In this document: piece after piece, positions 27,161 to 37,680 of the stretch | Position numbering within the stretch: the first letter of the stretch is position 1 | Layout: each line of letters starts with the position of its first letter | NCBI GenBank assembly: GCA_963779805.1 | Contig: CAVZZN010000003.1 | Span: forward strand, 248,001-312,000 | DNA: 64,000 nt | Source of the DNA: CAIWHR01 sp963779805 | GTDB taxonomy: Bacteria; Pseudomonadota; Gammaproteobacteria; Burkholderiales; Casimicrobiaceae | Reading direction: 5' to 3' | Notes under the pieces: generated by a model | What the model saw: only the letters and a program-made list of their open reading frames with translations | The model's database searches: none | What the model was told of the DNA's origin: nothing | Translations under genes and position numbers: made by a program

Positions 27161-27185
27161 CGACCCAGGGTCGACGCAGGGTCAG
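27161..27185. repeat. Dispersed GACCCAGGGTC element, copy 1
   Basis: A 25-bp sequence beginning CGACCCAGGGTCGAC, with two GGGTC cores, lies 5 bp after the boxB stop. Related copies occur at 29914-29930 and 55229-55253, each just after a plus-strand stop codon. It looks like a small dispersed intergenic repeat. Confidence 0.6.
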
Positions 27186-27190
27186 TTCAT

Positions 27191-28448
27191 ATGTCCATGT
27201 CGCCTGACGCAAACACGACGCCTGCCGCCACCGTCGAGGTGCTGCGCCAGCACCTCATCGATCCGGAGATCTGCATTCGCTGCAACACGTGCGAAGAGAC
27301 CTGCCCGATCGATGCGATCACGCACGACAGCCGCAACTACGTCGTGGATCCCGCGATCTGCAACGCGTGCAACCTGTGCATCGCGCCGTGCCCGACCGGC
27401 GCCATCGACAACTGGCGGCAGGTGCTCAAGGCCAAGGCATACGCGACGGCCGAGCAGCTCACGTGGGATACGCTCCCGGAGCCGGTCGCGCTCGACGAAG
27501 CGGCGATCGCCACCGCCGAGCTGCCGGCCGACGTCGCGCAGATCACCGCCGAAGCCACCGCCGGCCAGGGCGGGCCGGTGTTCCCGCCGTGGTCCGCGGC
27601 CCATCCGTACGTCAACGTGTACACCCTCGCGCGACCCGCGATCGCCACGGTCAGCGGCAACTTCCGGTTGACGGCCGACGATGCGACCAGCGACATCCGG
27701 CACATCGTGCTCGACTTCGGCGCGACGACGTTTCCGGTGCTGGAAGGCCAGACGATCGGTGTGGTTCCCCCCGGCACCGACGAGCATGGCCGCCCGCATC
27801 ACGTGCGGTTGTACTCGATCGCGAGCCCGCGCGACGGGGAGCGCCCGCGCTACAACAACCTGTCGCTCACGGTGAAGCGCGTCACCGAGGACCACGCAGG
27901 CCAGCCGATACGCGGCATCGCGATCGAACTACCTGTGCGACCTGAAGAAGGGCGACAAGGTGCAGGTGGTCGGGCCCTACGGCACGACGTTCCTGATGCC
28001 GAACCATCCCGGCGCGAGCCTGCTCATGATCTGCACCGGCACCGGATCCGCGCCGATGCGCGCGATGACCGAACGGCGCCGGCGCCGGATCGCGCTCAAG
28101 GAGGGCGGCACGCTGATGCTGTTCTTCGGTGCGCGCTCGGATGGCGAGCTGCCCTACATGGGCCCCCTCATGAAGCTGCCGCGCGACTTCATCGACATCA
28201 ACTTCGCGTTCTCGCGCGTGCCGGGCGAGCCCAAGCGCTACGTGCAGGACCTGATCCGCGAACGCGGCGCCGACGTCGTGCAGCGCATCTGCGACGAGAA
28301 CTGCTACGTCTACATCTGCGGCTTGAAGGGCATGGAGAACGGTGTCGACGAAGCGCTGCGCGACGTGTGCCGCGCCCACGGCGAGGACTGGAACGCCCTC
28401 CTGCCGGCGCTGCGCGCGCAGGGGCGCTACCACGTGGAGACCTACTGA
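27191..28448 (+). CDS. boxA: Benzoyl-CoA 2,3-epoxidase reductase component, frameshifted near 27924
   Basis: About 418 residues after correction. The N-terminus binds two [4Fe-4S] clusters (Cys 28, 31, 34, 38 and 57, 60, 63, 67). A ferredoxin-NADP reductase module follows, with HHVRLYSIASPRDGE (FAD site), LLMICTGTGSAPMRAM (NADP site) and YVYICGLKGMENGV. One surplus base near 27920-27927 separates RGIA from NYLCDLKKGDKV. BoxA passes NADPH electrons to BoxB. ATG at 27191 is the first start after boxB. Confidence 0.94.
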
Positions 28449-28601
28449 AGGGCGTGTCCTGAACGCAGCAGCCGCGCGCCACTTCGCTCTGGCATGCGCG
28501 AGGTTGGCGCGACATCCGCCTCGCTGGCCCGACATTTGCAATCCGACGTGCCGTTGTCGCGCCTCGTCTCCGACGCGCCCCGCCCGACCCCACAGGACGC
28601 C

Positions 28602-29912
28602 ATGTCGATCCCCAACGAAGAGCAGGCCCGCGCCTACATGCACAAGCTCCTTGCCGCCATGAAGCAGCACGGCGGCTCGGATCTCTTCATCTCCCACGAC
28701 TTCCCGCCCAGCATGAAGGCGCACGGGACGATGCAGCCTCTCGCCGGGCAGAAACTGACGGGCGAGGTCACCCGCGTGCTGGCCCACGCGCTGATGAACG
28801 AGCGGCAGCGCGAGGAATTCGGGCGGGAGCTCGAGTGCAACTTCGCCATCGCGCTGCCCGGGGTGTCGCGCTTTCGCGTCAATGTGTACGTGCAGCAGCA
28901 GCACGTCGGCATCGTGGTGCGCACGATCGCCTCCGAGATTCCGACCCTGGAATCGCTCGGGTTGCCGCACGTGCTCGGCGAGCTTGTAATGAACAAGCGC
29001 GGCCTCGTGCTGGTCGTCGGTGCGACGGGGTCGGGCAAATCGACGTCGCTCGCGGCGATGATCGACCACCGCAACAGCACCTCGTCGGGGCACATCATCA
29101 CCGTCGAGGATCCCGTCGAGTACGTGCACGCGTCCAAGGGCTGTCTCGTGACGCATCGCGAGGTGGGCGTGGACACCCACAGCTGGCACCACGCCCTCAA
29201 GAACACGCTGCGGCAGGCCCCGGACGTGATCCTCGTGGGCGAGATCCGGGATGGCGAGACGATGGAGCACGCCATCGCCTTCGCCGAAACGGGCCACCTC
29301 TGTCTCGCCACCCTGCACGCGAACAGCGCGAGCCAGACGCTCGATCGCATCGTGAACTTCTTCCCCGAGGAGCGGCGCAGCCAGCTCCTGATGGACCTCT
29401 CGATCAACCTGCGGGGCATCGTCTCGCAGCGGCTCGTGCGGCGCGAGGACGGCAACGGCCGCAAGGCGGCGATCGAGATCCTGCTCAACACGCCGATCAT
29501 CGCCGACCGGATCTTCAAGGGCGAATTCCACGAGCTCAAGGCGATCATGGGCAAGTCGCGCGAGCTCGGGATGCGCACCTTCGACTGGGCGCTGTTCGAC
29601 CTGTACAGCGAGGGTCACATCTCCTACGAGGAGGCGCTGCGCAACGCCGACTCGGTGAACGAGCTGCGACTGCACATCAAGCTGAAGAGCAAGCGCGGCG
29701 AGCCGCGCGTCGCCTCCACCGTGGCGCTGTCGATGCACGAGGAGCCCACGCGCGAGGAGCTCGAGGCGCAGCAGCTCGAGGAGCAGATGAAGGCGCAGGA
29801 GCAGGCGCGTGCCGCGAAGGCTGCCGCCGCAGCCGCACCGAACGAAGGGACCGCCGAGCCGAAGCCGCGCGAGCCCGCGCCGGCGCGCAAGCTCGAGCTC
29901 GCCGCCGACTAG
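28602..29912 (+). CDS. pilU: Twitching-motility ATPase PilU
   Basis: A 436-residue PilT/PilU-family hexameric ATPase. Walker A is VGATGSGKSTS near residue 146, the Asp box and Walker B region is TLRQAPDVILVGEIRDGETM near 202 and the His box HLCLATLHANSA follows. The long charged, Ala-rich C-terminal tail (after residue about 375) is a PilU feature and makes PilT unlikely. It supports pilus retraction. PilT itself is not adjacent; the pilB-pilC-pilD genes lie 20 kb away. ATG at 28602 is favoured over an in-frame start at 28494, which would add a non-conserved leader. Confidence 0.9.
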   Translation: MSIPNEEQARAYMHKLLAAMKQHGGSDLFISHDFPPSMKAHGTMQPLAGQKLTGEVTRVLAHALMNERQREEFGRELECNFAIALPGVSRFRVNVYVQQQHVGIVVRTIASEIPTLESLGLPHVLGELVMNKRGLVLVVGATGSGKSTSLAAMIDHRNSTSSGHIITVEDPVEYVHASKGCLVTHREVGVDTHSWHHALKNTLRQAPDVILVGEIRDGETMEHAIAFAETGHLCLATLHANSASQTLDRIVNFFPEERRSQLLMDLSINLRGIVSQRLVRREDGNGRKAAIEILLNTPIIADRIFKGEFHELKAIMGKSRELGMRTFDWALFDLYSEGHISYEEALRNADSVNELRLHIKLKSKRGEPRVASTVALSMHEEPTREELEAQQLEEQMKAQEQARAAKAAAAAAPNEGTAEPKPREPAPARKLELAAD

Positions 29913-29913
29913 C

Positions 29914-29930
29914 GTCGACCCAGGGTCAGA
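29914..29930. repeat. Dispersed GACCCAGGGTC element, copy 2
   Basis: GTCGACCCAGGGTCAGA starts 1 bp after the pilU stop and overlaps the stop codon of the convergent hemN gene. Confidence 0.55.
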
Positions 29931-31327
29931 TGACCTTGGAGTACTGCGCCCGCTCCTTCGCTTCGCGCAGATAGCGGTCGAAGTGCATGGCCACCGTGCG
30001 CACGAGCAGGCGTCCGCGTGGCGTGACGGTGATGCCGTGCTCGTCCATCTCGACCAGGCCGTCCTCCGCGAGCGGCAGCAGCGACGCGAGGTCCGGTGCG
30101 AAGTAATCCACGAACCTGATCGGATAGCGCGCTTCGATCGCCGCGAAGTCGAGCACGAAATCGCACATGAGGCGCTGGATCACCTCGCGCCGCAGCACGT
30201 CGTCGGGGTTGAGCTCGGCGCCGCGCAGCACGGGCAGCACCTGCGCATCGAGGCGATCGTAGTATTCGTCGAGCGTCTTGACGTTCTGGATGTACGACGT
30301 GCCGACCTTGCCGATGGCGGAGATGCCGAACGCCAGCAGGTCGCAATCGGGCTTGGTGGAATAGCCCTGGAAGTTGCGGTGCAGCTTGCGCTCGCGCTGC
30401 GCGACGGCGAGCTCGTCCGTGGGCTTGGCGAAGTGATCCATGCCGACGTAGGTGTACCCGGCGGCGCCGAGCTTCTCGATCGCCAGCGCGAGGATCGCGA
30501 GCTTCTGCTCCGGTGTGGGCACCGCGGTCATCTCGATGCGACGCTGCGGCTTGAACAGATGCGGCACGTGCGCGTAGCTGTAGAGCGCGATGCGGTCGGG
30601 CGAGGCCTCGATCACCTTGTCGAGCGTGGCGGCGAAGCCGTTCACGGTCTGCAGCGGCAGGCCGTAGATCAGGTCGGCGTTCACCGACACGAAGCCGTTC
30701 GCGCGCGCCGCATCGATGACGCCGCGCGTTTCCTCCACGGACTGGATCCGGTTCACGGCCTTCTGCACGGCGGGATCGAAGTCCTGGATCCCGACGGAGA
30801 TGCGGTTGAAGCCGAGCTTGCCGAGGAACGCGATGGTGTCGGCGTCCACCTTGCGCGGATCGACCTCGATCGAGATCTCCGCGTCGGGCTCGAAGCGGAA
30901 GCCCTTGCGCAGCATCTGCATGAGCGTCGACATCTCGTCGCGCGCGAGGAACGTCGGCGTGCCGCCGCCCCAGTGCAGCTGGGCGACGCCGGGGCTGCCT
31001 TCGACCAGGCCGCTCGACCATCTCGATCTCGCGCCCGAGGTAGCGGATGTACTTGGCCGAACGCCCGTGGTCCTTGGTGATCACCTTGTTGCACGCGCAG
31101 TAGAAGCAGATGGTGTTGCAGAACGGCACGTGCACGTACAGCGAGAGGGGCTGCTGCGCGCGCGCCTCGTTGCGCCGGTGCAGCGCGTTCACGTAGTCGG
31201 CGGCCGTGAAGGCTTCGTGGAAGCGGTCGGCGGTGGGATAGGACGTGTAGCGCGGACCGTAGCCGTCGTACTTCTTGACGAGGGCGGTGTCGAGCACCAG
31301 GTCCGCTGCGGTGGTGGTGGCAGTCAT
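29926..31327 (-). CDS. hemN: Oxygen-independent coproporphyrinogen III oxidase, frameshifted near 31014
   Basis: About 467 residues after correction, typical of HemN. The radical-SAM motif is CNTICFYCACNK (CxxxCxxC with a fourth Cys), preceded by YTSYPTADRF; GGGTPTFL and ISVGIQDFD follow after the shift. One surplus base in GTCGAGCGGCC near 31011-31018 breaks the frame. It makes protoporphyrinogen IX without oxygen, which fits an organism that also respires anaerobically. ATG at 31327; an FNR-like box lies about 65-78 bp upstream. Confidence 0.94.
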
Positions 31328-31699
31328 GAAAGCTCGCGCAAAAACGCCGGGTATTCGCGACGGATTGTCGCCCTGTAACGAGGGCCGTGGCTTGACGGAG
31401 GTCAACGGCGCCGTCGCCGCGCGCCGTCGTCCCGTCGCGCGCATTGCGGCTCGTCGGCCGCGCGGCTTGCGCGCGGAGCGGGATCGCTCATCCCTACATT
31501 ATGGCGGGAATGCGGGCCGTCAAGCCGCGCGAGGTCAAACTCCTCGCGTCCGTGTCTCGCGCGAACGCGCGCGGCGCGCGTCCGGCATGCGCGTGCTGCA
31601 ATCCCGCGCGCCGCAAAGGGCTTCCCTGCAGGCCTGCGACCCCGGGGCGCTATGATGTGGTGGATGAGCCGGATTTCCGGTGTCGCTCGCCCCACTCAC
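31328..31699. other. 372-bp intergenic region between hemN and nadE
   Basis: This gap between divergent genes contains the hemN promoter (31364-31405). On the nadE side I see no convincing -35/-10 pair; the sequence is GC-rich with some G/C palindromes such as those around 31460. No coding sequence or RNA gene is supported. Confidence 0.6.
31364..31405 (-). promoter_or_regulatory. hemN promoter with FNR/Dnr-like box
   Basis: TTGACGGAGGTCAA (31392-31405) is a symmetric TTGAC-N4-GTCAA box. On the minus strand GACAAT (complement of 31364-31369) is a four-of-six -10 match, placing the start near 31357 with the box centred at about -41.5, the class II activator position. HemN genes are commonly under FNR/Anr control. 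Confidence 0.65.
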
Positions 31700-33772
31700 A
31701 TGAACGATTTTCGCTCGATCCACCGCCAGGGCTTCGTCCGGGTGGCCGCCTGCACCCCGCGTATCGCGGTCGGCGATCCCGCGACCAACGCCGAGCAGAC
31801 ACTCGTGCTCATGCACGACGGCGAGGCGCGCAGCGTGGATCTCATGCTCTTCCCCGAGCTCGGCATCTGCGCGTACGCCATCGACGACCTGCTGCTGCAG
31901 GATGCGCTGCTCGACGGCGTCGAAGCGGCCATCGGCCGGATCGTCGAGGCCTCGCGCGCACTGCGTCCGGTGTTCGTCGTCGGCGCTCCGGTGCGCCGCA
32001 ACGGCCGCCTCTACAACTGCGGCATCGCCATCTCCCGCGGGCGCATTCTCGGCGTCGTGCCGAAGTCGTTCCTGCCCAACTACCGGGAGTATTACGAAAG
32101 CCGGTGGTTCGCGCCCGGCGCCGGCGTCACGGGACTCGACGTGTCGCTCGCGGGCCAGCAGGCGCCCTTCGGGACGGACCTCGTGTTCGCGGCAAGCGAC
32201 CTGCCCGATTTCACGTTCCACATCGAGCTCTGCGAGGACTTCTGGGCCGCGGTGCCGCCCTCGGCGCACGGCGCGCTGGCGGGCGCGCTCATCCTGTGCA
32301 ACCTGTCGGCGTCCAACATCGTGGTCGGCAAGGCCGACGATCGCGCGCTGCTGTGCGCGTCGCAATCGGTGCGCTGTCTCGCGGCCTACGTGTATTCGGC
32401 GGCGGGCCCGGGCGAGAGCACGACGGACCTCGCGTGGGACGGCCAGGCCACGATCCACGAGCTCGGCGTGCAGCTCGCGTGCACCAGGCGCTTCCCGACC
32501 GAGCCGCAGATGGCGGTGGCGGACGTCGACGTCGAGCGCCTGCGCCTCGAGCGCATGCGCACGCCCACGTTCAACGCCGCCGCGGTGGCGGCAGGCCATC
32601 CCGAGCACCGCTTCCGGCGCATCGCCTTCGAGCACCAGCCGCACTTCGCCGACGTCGGTCTCGAGCGTTGCGTCGATCGCTTTCCGTTCGTGCCGGACGA
32701 TCCGAAGCGCCTCGACCAGGATTGCTACGAGGCCTTCAACATCCAGGTGCAGGGCCTCATCAAGCGCATGCAGGTCACCAACGGCGAGCGGGTGGTGATC
32801 GGCGTGTCCGGGGGGCTCGATTCGACGCACGCGCTCATCGTCGCTGCGCACGCATTCGACGTCCTGCACCTGCCGCGCGGGAACATCCTCGCCTTCACGC
32901 TGCCCGGGATTCGCGACGTCCGACCGAACGAAGGCGAACGCGTGGGCGCTCATGAATGCGCTGGGCGTCACGGGCGAGGAGATCGACATCAAGCCCGCCG
33001 CCATGCGCATGCTGCAGGACATCGGGCACCCGTTCGCCAGCGGTGAGCCCGTGTACGACGTCACGTTCGAGAACGTGCAGGCGGGACTGCGCACCGACTA
33101 CCTGTTCCGGCTCGCCAACCAGCGCCGCGCGTTCGTGCTCGGGACCGGCGACCTGTCGGAGCTCGCGCTCGGGTGGTGCACGTACGGCGTGGGCGACCAG
33201 ATGAGTCACTACAACGTGAACGGCGTCCGTCGCGAAGAGCCTGATCCAGTACCTCGTGCGCTGGGTCGCGAACTCGGGACAGTTCGACGCCGCGGCTTCG
33301 GCCACGCTGCTGTCGATCGTGGCCACGGAGATCTCGCCCGAGCTCGTGCCGGCGAGCGCCTCGGGGGAGATCCAGAGCACGGAGCAGAAGGTCGGCCCGT
33401 ACGAGCTGCAGGATTTCCACCTCTACTACATCACGCGCTACGGCCTGCGGCCGTCGAAGGTGGCATTCCTCGCGTGGCACGCATGGCGCGACGCGGAGCA
33501 AGGCGCGTGGCCGCCCGACTTCCCCGCCGATCGCAAGCACGCCTACGACCTCGCGACGATCAGGAAATGGCTCGCGCGTGTTCCTGTATCGCTTCTTCGA
33601 GATCAGCCAGTTCAAGCGCTCGGCGATGCCCAACGGGCCGAAGGTGGTGTCGGGAGGCAACCTTTCGCCACGCGGCGACTGGCGCGCGCCGTCGGACGGC
33701 AATGCGCGGGTGTGGCTGGACGAGCTCGAGCGCAACGTTCCTGCTTCTCCGGGCGGCGATGTCGCGGGCTGA
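31700..33772 (+). CDS. nadE: Glutamine-dependent NAD+ synthetase (long form), three frameshifts
   Basis: About 689 residues after correction. The N-terminal nitrilase-type glutaminase has Glu in FPELGICAYA, Lys in PKSFLPNYREYYE and Cys in IELCEDFW; the C-terminal synthetase has the P-loop VIGVSGGLDSTHAL and LGTGDLSELALGWCTYG. The frame moves +1 near 32908, 33225 and 33575. The long, Mycobacterium/eukaryote-like form is used rather than the ~540-residue form common in proteobacteria. It converts deamido-NAD to NAD+. ATG at 31700 (MNDFRSIHRQGF) is the conserved start. Confidence 0.93.
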
Positions 33773-33784
33773 TGCCAGCGGCGC

Positions 33785-33820
33785 ACCCGTTACTCAGAGT
33801 AATTACTCCGAGTAACGGGT
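33785..33820. repeat. 36-bp near-perfect palindrome between convergent genes
   Basis: The arms ACCCGTTACTC and GAGTAACGGGT flank GAGTAATTACTC; only one base pair of the whole 36 bp does not match. It sits 12 bp after nadE and 39 bp before the end of the convergent cyclodeaminase-family gene. It has no T-run. It may be a bidirectional terminator, a protein-binding site or a REP-like element. Confidence 0.7.
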
Positions 33821-33859
33821 CTGATGTCTACTGCTCGGAGCGCTTGCGCTGAGCGAAGG

Positions 33860-34931
33860 TCAGGGATGCACGTCTTCCGAGAACCAGTCGTCGGGCAGCG
33901 TGTGCCCGGCACCGGTCGCGCGCGCCTTCTCCAGCACCAGCGCGCCGGCGGCCGCGAACTGAAGGCCGATCCCGACGTTGTTGACGAAGCAGGTGCTCTC
34001 ACGGTCGTGCCCGCGGCCGGCGGCCGTTCCGGCGACGAGCTCGGCGAGATCGGGATAACGCGACACGTCGTGCGCCGGGTCGCGCCACCATGGGCGCGAG
34101 TCCTCGCCGCTGACGTTCGGGGTGCCCGGCATCACGTTGTCGATCTGCTTCGCCTGCTCGCGGGTGTGCACGAACACGCGATCGCAGGCGTCGAGCAGCT
34201 CGCCGTCGACCTCCTGCGACTTGATGCACGAGAGATGCACGCCCGGGCGCACCCACTTCGGGTCGAGCACCCGCACCATCGACGAGGTCGCGGCCATGAT
34301 CACGTCCGCACCGTCCACGCACGCTTGCGCCGAAGCGACGGCCTCGACGCGCACCCCGTGCCGCTCGCGCGCTTCGACGACGAACGCCTCGCGCCTCGAC
34401 TCGTGCGGGCTGTAGACGCGCACCTGCTCGAACGTGCGCACGGCGAGCGCCGCCGTGAGCTGCGCTCCCGCCTGCCATCCGGTCCCGACGAGCGCGAGCG
34501 TGCGCACGTCGGCGCGCGCGAGATGCTTCAATGCGATGCCGCTCGCCGCCCCCACGCGCAGGCGCTGCATGGCTCCGTCGGGGAACATCGCCACGAGCGC
34601 ACCGGTCTGCGTGCTGAACAGCAGCACGAGCCCGACCCAGCGGCCGTTCGCGAGCGGTTGCTTCACCCGCCTCGGCTTGCCCGCGACCACCGGATGGGTG
34701 ATCACATCCGAGTTGATGCGCAGCGCCTGGACGCCGCGCGCCGGCCACGTCCCGCCCATGTGCTTGAACGCGTAGTAGGCGCCCGGCATGGGGCGTGGGC
34801 GCGAGATTGTCCACGCGCGGGGACAGCAGCGCCTTGCCCTGCGCGTAGTCGCGGTACATCGACTCGAGCGCTGCGATGCACTCGGGCATGGTGAGCAGAC
34901 GGTCTACGTCATCGTTGTCGAGGATCAGCAT
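33860..34931 (-). CDS. Ornithine cyclodeaminase/mu-crystallin family protein, frameshifted near 34791
   Basis: About 357 residues after correction. The NAD(P)-binding motif is LALVGTGWQAGAQL near residue 120, preceded by the substrate region RVGAASGIALKHLA; STCFVNNVGIGLQFAA near the end is also typical. The first ~48 residues (MLILDNDDVDRLL) are joined after removing one C in a run of four near 34788-34794. Members act as ornithine cyclodeaminases, alanine dehydrogenases or imine reductases; the substrate cannot be chosen here. ATG at 34931. Confidence 0.85.
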
Positions 34932-34987
34932 GGGCGTCCCGGTCGGAAGGAAGAGGGCGACGTCGAGCAGCGTTCCGCAGGCTGGAG

Positions 34988-35866
34988 TCACGTGTCGGTG
35001 TCCGGCTTGAGCTCGAGCGCACGCGCGTACAGCACGTCGCGGGCGACGCCGGTTGCAGCGGCCGCGACGCGCGCCGCCTGTGCGGGCGACAGGTGCTCCA
35101 TCACGGCGCGCAGCCAGCGTTCGCCGGCCGCATCGAGCGCCGCCTCGCGCACGTCGCGCGCAGCATCGACGATCAGCACGAATTCGCCGCGGCCGTGGTT
35201 CGGATCCGCCTCGATCCACGCCTGCGCATCGGCGAGCGGCATCCGCACGATGGTCTCGAACTTCTTGGTGATCTCGCGCGCGATCACGATCTCGCGGCCC
35301 GGCAAGGCCGCTGCGAGCTCCCGGAGCGTCGCACCGATGCGATGAGGCGCTTCGTGGAGCACGAGTGCGCAGTCGAGGCCCGCAACGGTGTCGAGCAATG
35401 CGCGCCGCGCTTTCGCATTGCCGGCGAGAAAGCCGATGAAGTGAAAGCGCTCCGCGTGCAGCCCGGCGGCGGAGATCGCCGCGATCATCGCGGACGCGCC
35501 CGGAATCGGCACCACCGGAAGTCCTTCCGCGCGTACCGCGGCCACGAGTCGAGCGCCGGGATCGCTCACGCCCGGCGTGCCGGCATCGGTCACGAGCGCA
35601 ACGCTGCCGCCCTGCCGCAGACGCGCGACGACGCTTGCCGCGCGTTCGCGCTCGTTATGCGCGTGCAGTGACAGGAGCCGCTTCACGATCCCGAAATGCC
35701 GGAGCAGATTCCCGGTGACGCGCGTGTCCTCGGCCGCAACGAGGTCGACGGAGCCGAGCACGTCGAGTGCGCGCAATGTCACATCCCGCAGGTTACCGAT
35801 GGGAGTTGCGACGACATATAATGTGCCGCCCTCCGCCCGGAACTGCGGTCCGGCGGCGCCCCTCAT
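34988..35866 (-). CDS. rsmI: 16S rRNA (cytidine(1402)-2'-O)-methyltransferase
   Basis: A 292-residue tetrapyrrole-methylase-fold enzyme. GTLYVVATPIGNLRDVTLRA, AAEDTRVTGNLL and TDAGTPGVSDPGARL are the family signatures. It methylates the 2'-O of C1402 of 16S rRNA. ATG at 35866 is preferred; an in-frame ATG at 35914 would overlap the start codon of divergent lpoA, and its extra residues are not conserved. Divergent rsmI/lpoA is the E. coli yraL/yraM arrangement. Confidence 0.93.
   Translation of the reverse strand: MRGAAGPQFRAEGGTLYVVATPIGNLRDVTLRALDVLGSVDLVAAEDTRVTGNLLRHFGIVKRLLSLHAHNERERAASVVARLRQGGSVALVTDAGTPGVSDPGARLVAAVRAEGLPVVPIPGASAMIAAISAAGLHAERFHFIGFLAGNAKARRALLDTVAGLDCALVLHEAPHRIGATLRELAAALPGREIVIAREITKKFETIVRMPLADAQAWIEADPNHGRGEFVLIVDAARDVREAALDAAGERWLRAVMEHLSPAQAARVAAAATGVARDVLYARALELKPDTDT
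35817..35822 (+). promoter_or_regulatory. Consensus -10 element upstream of lpoA
   Basis: A perfect TATAAT lies inside the 5' part of rsmI, pointing toward lpoA about 90 bp before its ATG. A weak -35 (TTACCG) lies 18 bp upstream. Confidence 0.45.
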
Positions 35867-35912
35867 CGCCGGCGCGGCGCGATCACCGCTGTCCTGCACT
35901 GGATTCGTCCCC

Positions 35913-37302
35913 ATGCTCCCATCGCCGTTGCGCCGCCAGCATCGTGTGCCACGGAACATCGGGCGCATCGCAGCGATGTTCGTTGTCGCGATGTGCCTCG
36001 GCGCATGCGCGACCGGATTCTCGCCCGCGCGCCCCACCCCGGCAAGCCGAACTTCGCCGCCGCCTCCCGTGCACGCACCGCCCGCGCCGGTCGTCGCGCC
36101 GCCGCCGGTGATCGTCGCACCGCAACCGCTGCCGGCGCCGCAGCCACCTGCCGTCACGACCCAGCCGTTGCCCGAGGTCGAGATCGTGACCCCGCATCCG
36201 GCACCGCCTCCGGCAGCTGCATCCTTCCCGCCGGCGCCGAGTCCGCCGCCTGCCGCCGCGACCGTGGCGCCGCCGCCAGCGACGCCTGACGCAGGCAGCG
36301 CGACAACCGCAGCGCCGCCGGACGCGGGCAGCACGCCAGCCGCGGTGCCGCCGCAGAATCGCATGATCGCGCTCGTGCTGCCGCTCAAGTCCGCCGTGTA
36401 CGGGCGTGCAGCGCAAGCCGTCGCCGCCGGGTTCACGGCGGCCGCCGATGCAGCGCACGCGCGCTACATCGTCGTCGGGCACGGCGACCGCGAAGCGCTG
36501 ACGCGCAATGGAGCAGACCGCGCAAAGCGGTGCCGCCGTCATCGTCGGGCCGCTGCTGCGCGACGACGTGAAGGCGCTCAGCACGTCGGGCCTGCGCCTG
36601 CCGCCCACCGTCGCGCTCAATGCCGTCGACGAGACCGTGCCGCTCCCCGCGACGATGTACACGCTCGCCCTGTCGGTGGAAGGCGAAGCGCGCCAGATCG
36701 CGCGCCGGGTGCACGCGAGCGGCGCGCAGCGCGTCGCGATCGTGACGAGCGATTCGCCGCTGCAGCGCCGGTTCGCAGCGAGCTTCACGGGCGAGTGGAT
36801 CCTGCTCGGCGGCGGCCCGCCGTCGAGCTTTCGCTTCGTGCGCGATCCGGATTCGCTCGCGATCCTTCGTCGCGAGCTCGCGCGCGAGGGCGCCGATGCC
36901 ATCGTGCTCGCGGCCGGCGGCATCGATGCGGCGAGCGTAAAGCCCTATCTCGACCAGACGCCGGTATACGCGAGCAGCCAGGTCATCGATCGTGTCGCCC
37001 CCGAGATGACGCGCGATCTCGACGACATCCGCTTCGTCGAGCTGCCGTGGCTCGCGCAGCCCGAGAGCGACCGTTTCCCCGACCTGCCGCGGCGCGACTG
37101 GAGCGACGTCACGCTGGATCGCCTGTATGCGCTCGGTCACGATGCGTTTCACGTGGCAAGCGCGCTCGCGAGCGGCAAGACCTCGGGCTTCGAGCTCGAC
37201 GGCGCCACCGGTCGTCTCACGCTCGAACCCGATCGGCAGATCGCGCGCGAGGGGGTGCTGATGCGCATCGAAAACGGCCAGCCGGTGCCGGAAGCGCCCT
37301 GA
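35913..37302 (+). CDS. lpoA: LpoA/LppC-type penicillin-binding protein activator lipoprotein, frameshifted near 36507
   Basis: About 462 residues after correction. The lipobox is near residue 29 (AMCLGACATG). Residues about 38-145 are a Pro/Ala/Val-rich linker, and the periplasmic-binding-fold LppC domain follows (RMIALVLPLKSAVYGRAA, then VIVGPLLRDDV). E. coli LpoA has an N-terminal TPR domain that is absent here and replaced by the linker. One surplus base in CGCAATGG near 36503-36510 breaks the frame. It should be anchored in the outer membrane and stimulate PBP1A. It heads the yraN-diaA-dolP run. Confidence 0.87.
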
Positions 37303-37310
37303 CGCGTCCC

Positions 37311-37673
37311 TTGTCGACGCCCCCGTCACATCTTCAGCGCGGCCGCGCCGCCGAGGACCTCGCGACGCGCTATCTTGCGCAGCGCGGGCTCTGCGTGGTG
37401 GAGCGCAACTTCCGCACGCGCCGCGGCGAGATCGACATCGTCGCGCACGACGGCCCGACGCTCGTGTTCGTGGAGGTTCGGCTGCGCGGCAGCAGCGCGT
37501 TCGGCGGCGCTGCCGCGAGCATCACGGCGCGCAAGCGCGCGCGCCTCGTCGCGGCCGCGCGCGAATATCTTGCGCGCCACCGGCTGCACTGCGACTGCCG
37601 CTTCGATGCCGTGCTGCTCGACGGCCTCGACGAGCGCTCGGTGGAGTGGCTGCGCAACGTCTTCGGCGACTGA
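37311..37673 (+). CDS. yraN: YraN/UPF0102 nuclease-like protein
   Basis: A 120-residue protein with the restriction-endonuclease-like core: GRAAEDLATRYLAQRGL, RRGEIDIVAHDGPTLVFVEV (the D...E-x-K-like region) and FDAVLLD. The start is TTG at 37311, giving the expected N-terminus 8 bp after lpoA; no ATG is available. The function of the family is still uncertain. The gene order lpoA-yraN-diaA is conserved in proteobacteria. Confidence 0.88.
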   Translation: MSTPPSHLQRGRAAEDLATRYLAQRGLCVVERNFRTRRGEIDIVAHDGPTLVFVEVRLRGSSAFGGAAASITARKRARLVAAAREYLARHRLHCDCRFDAVLLDGLDERSVEWLRNVFGD

Positions 37674-37680
37674 ATGCGCG

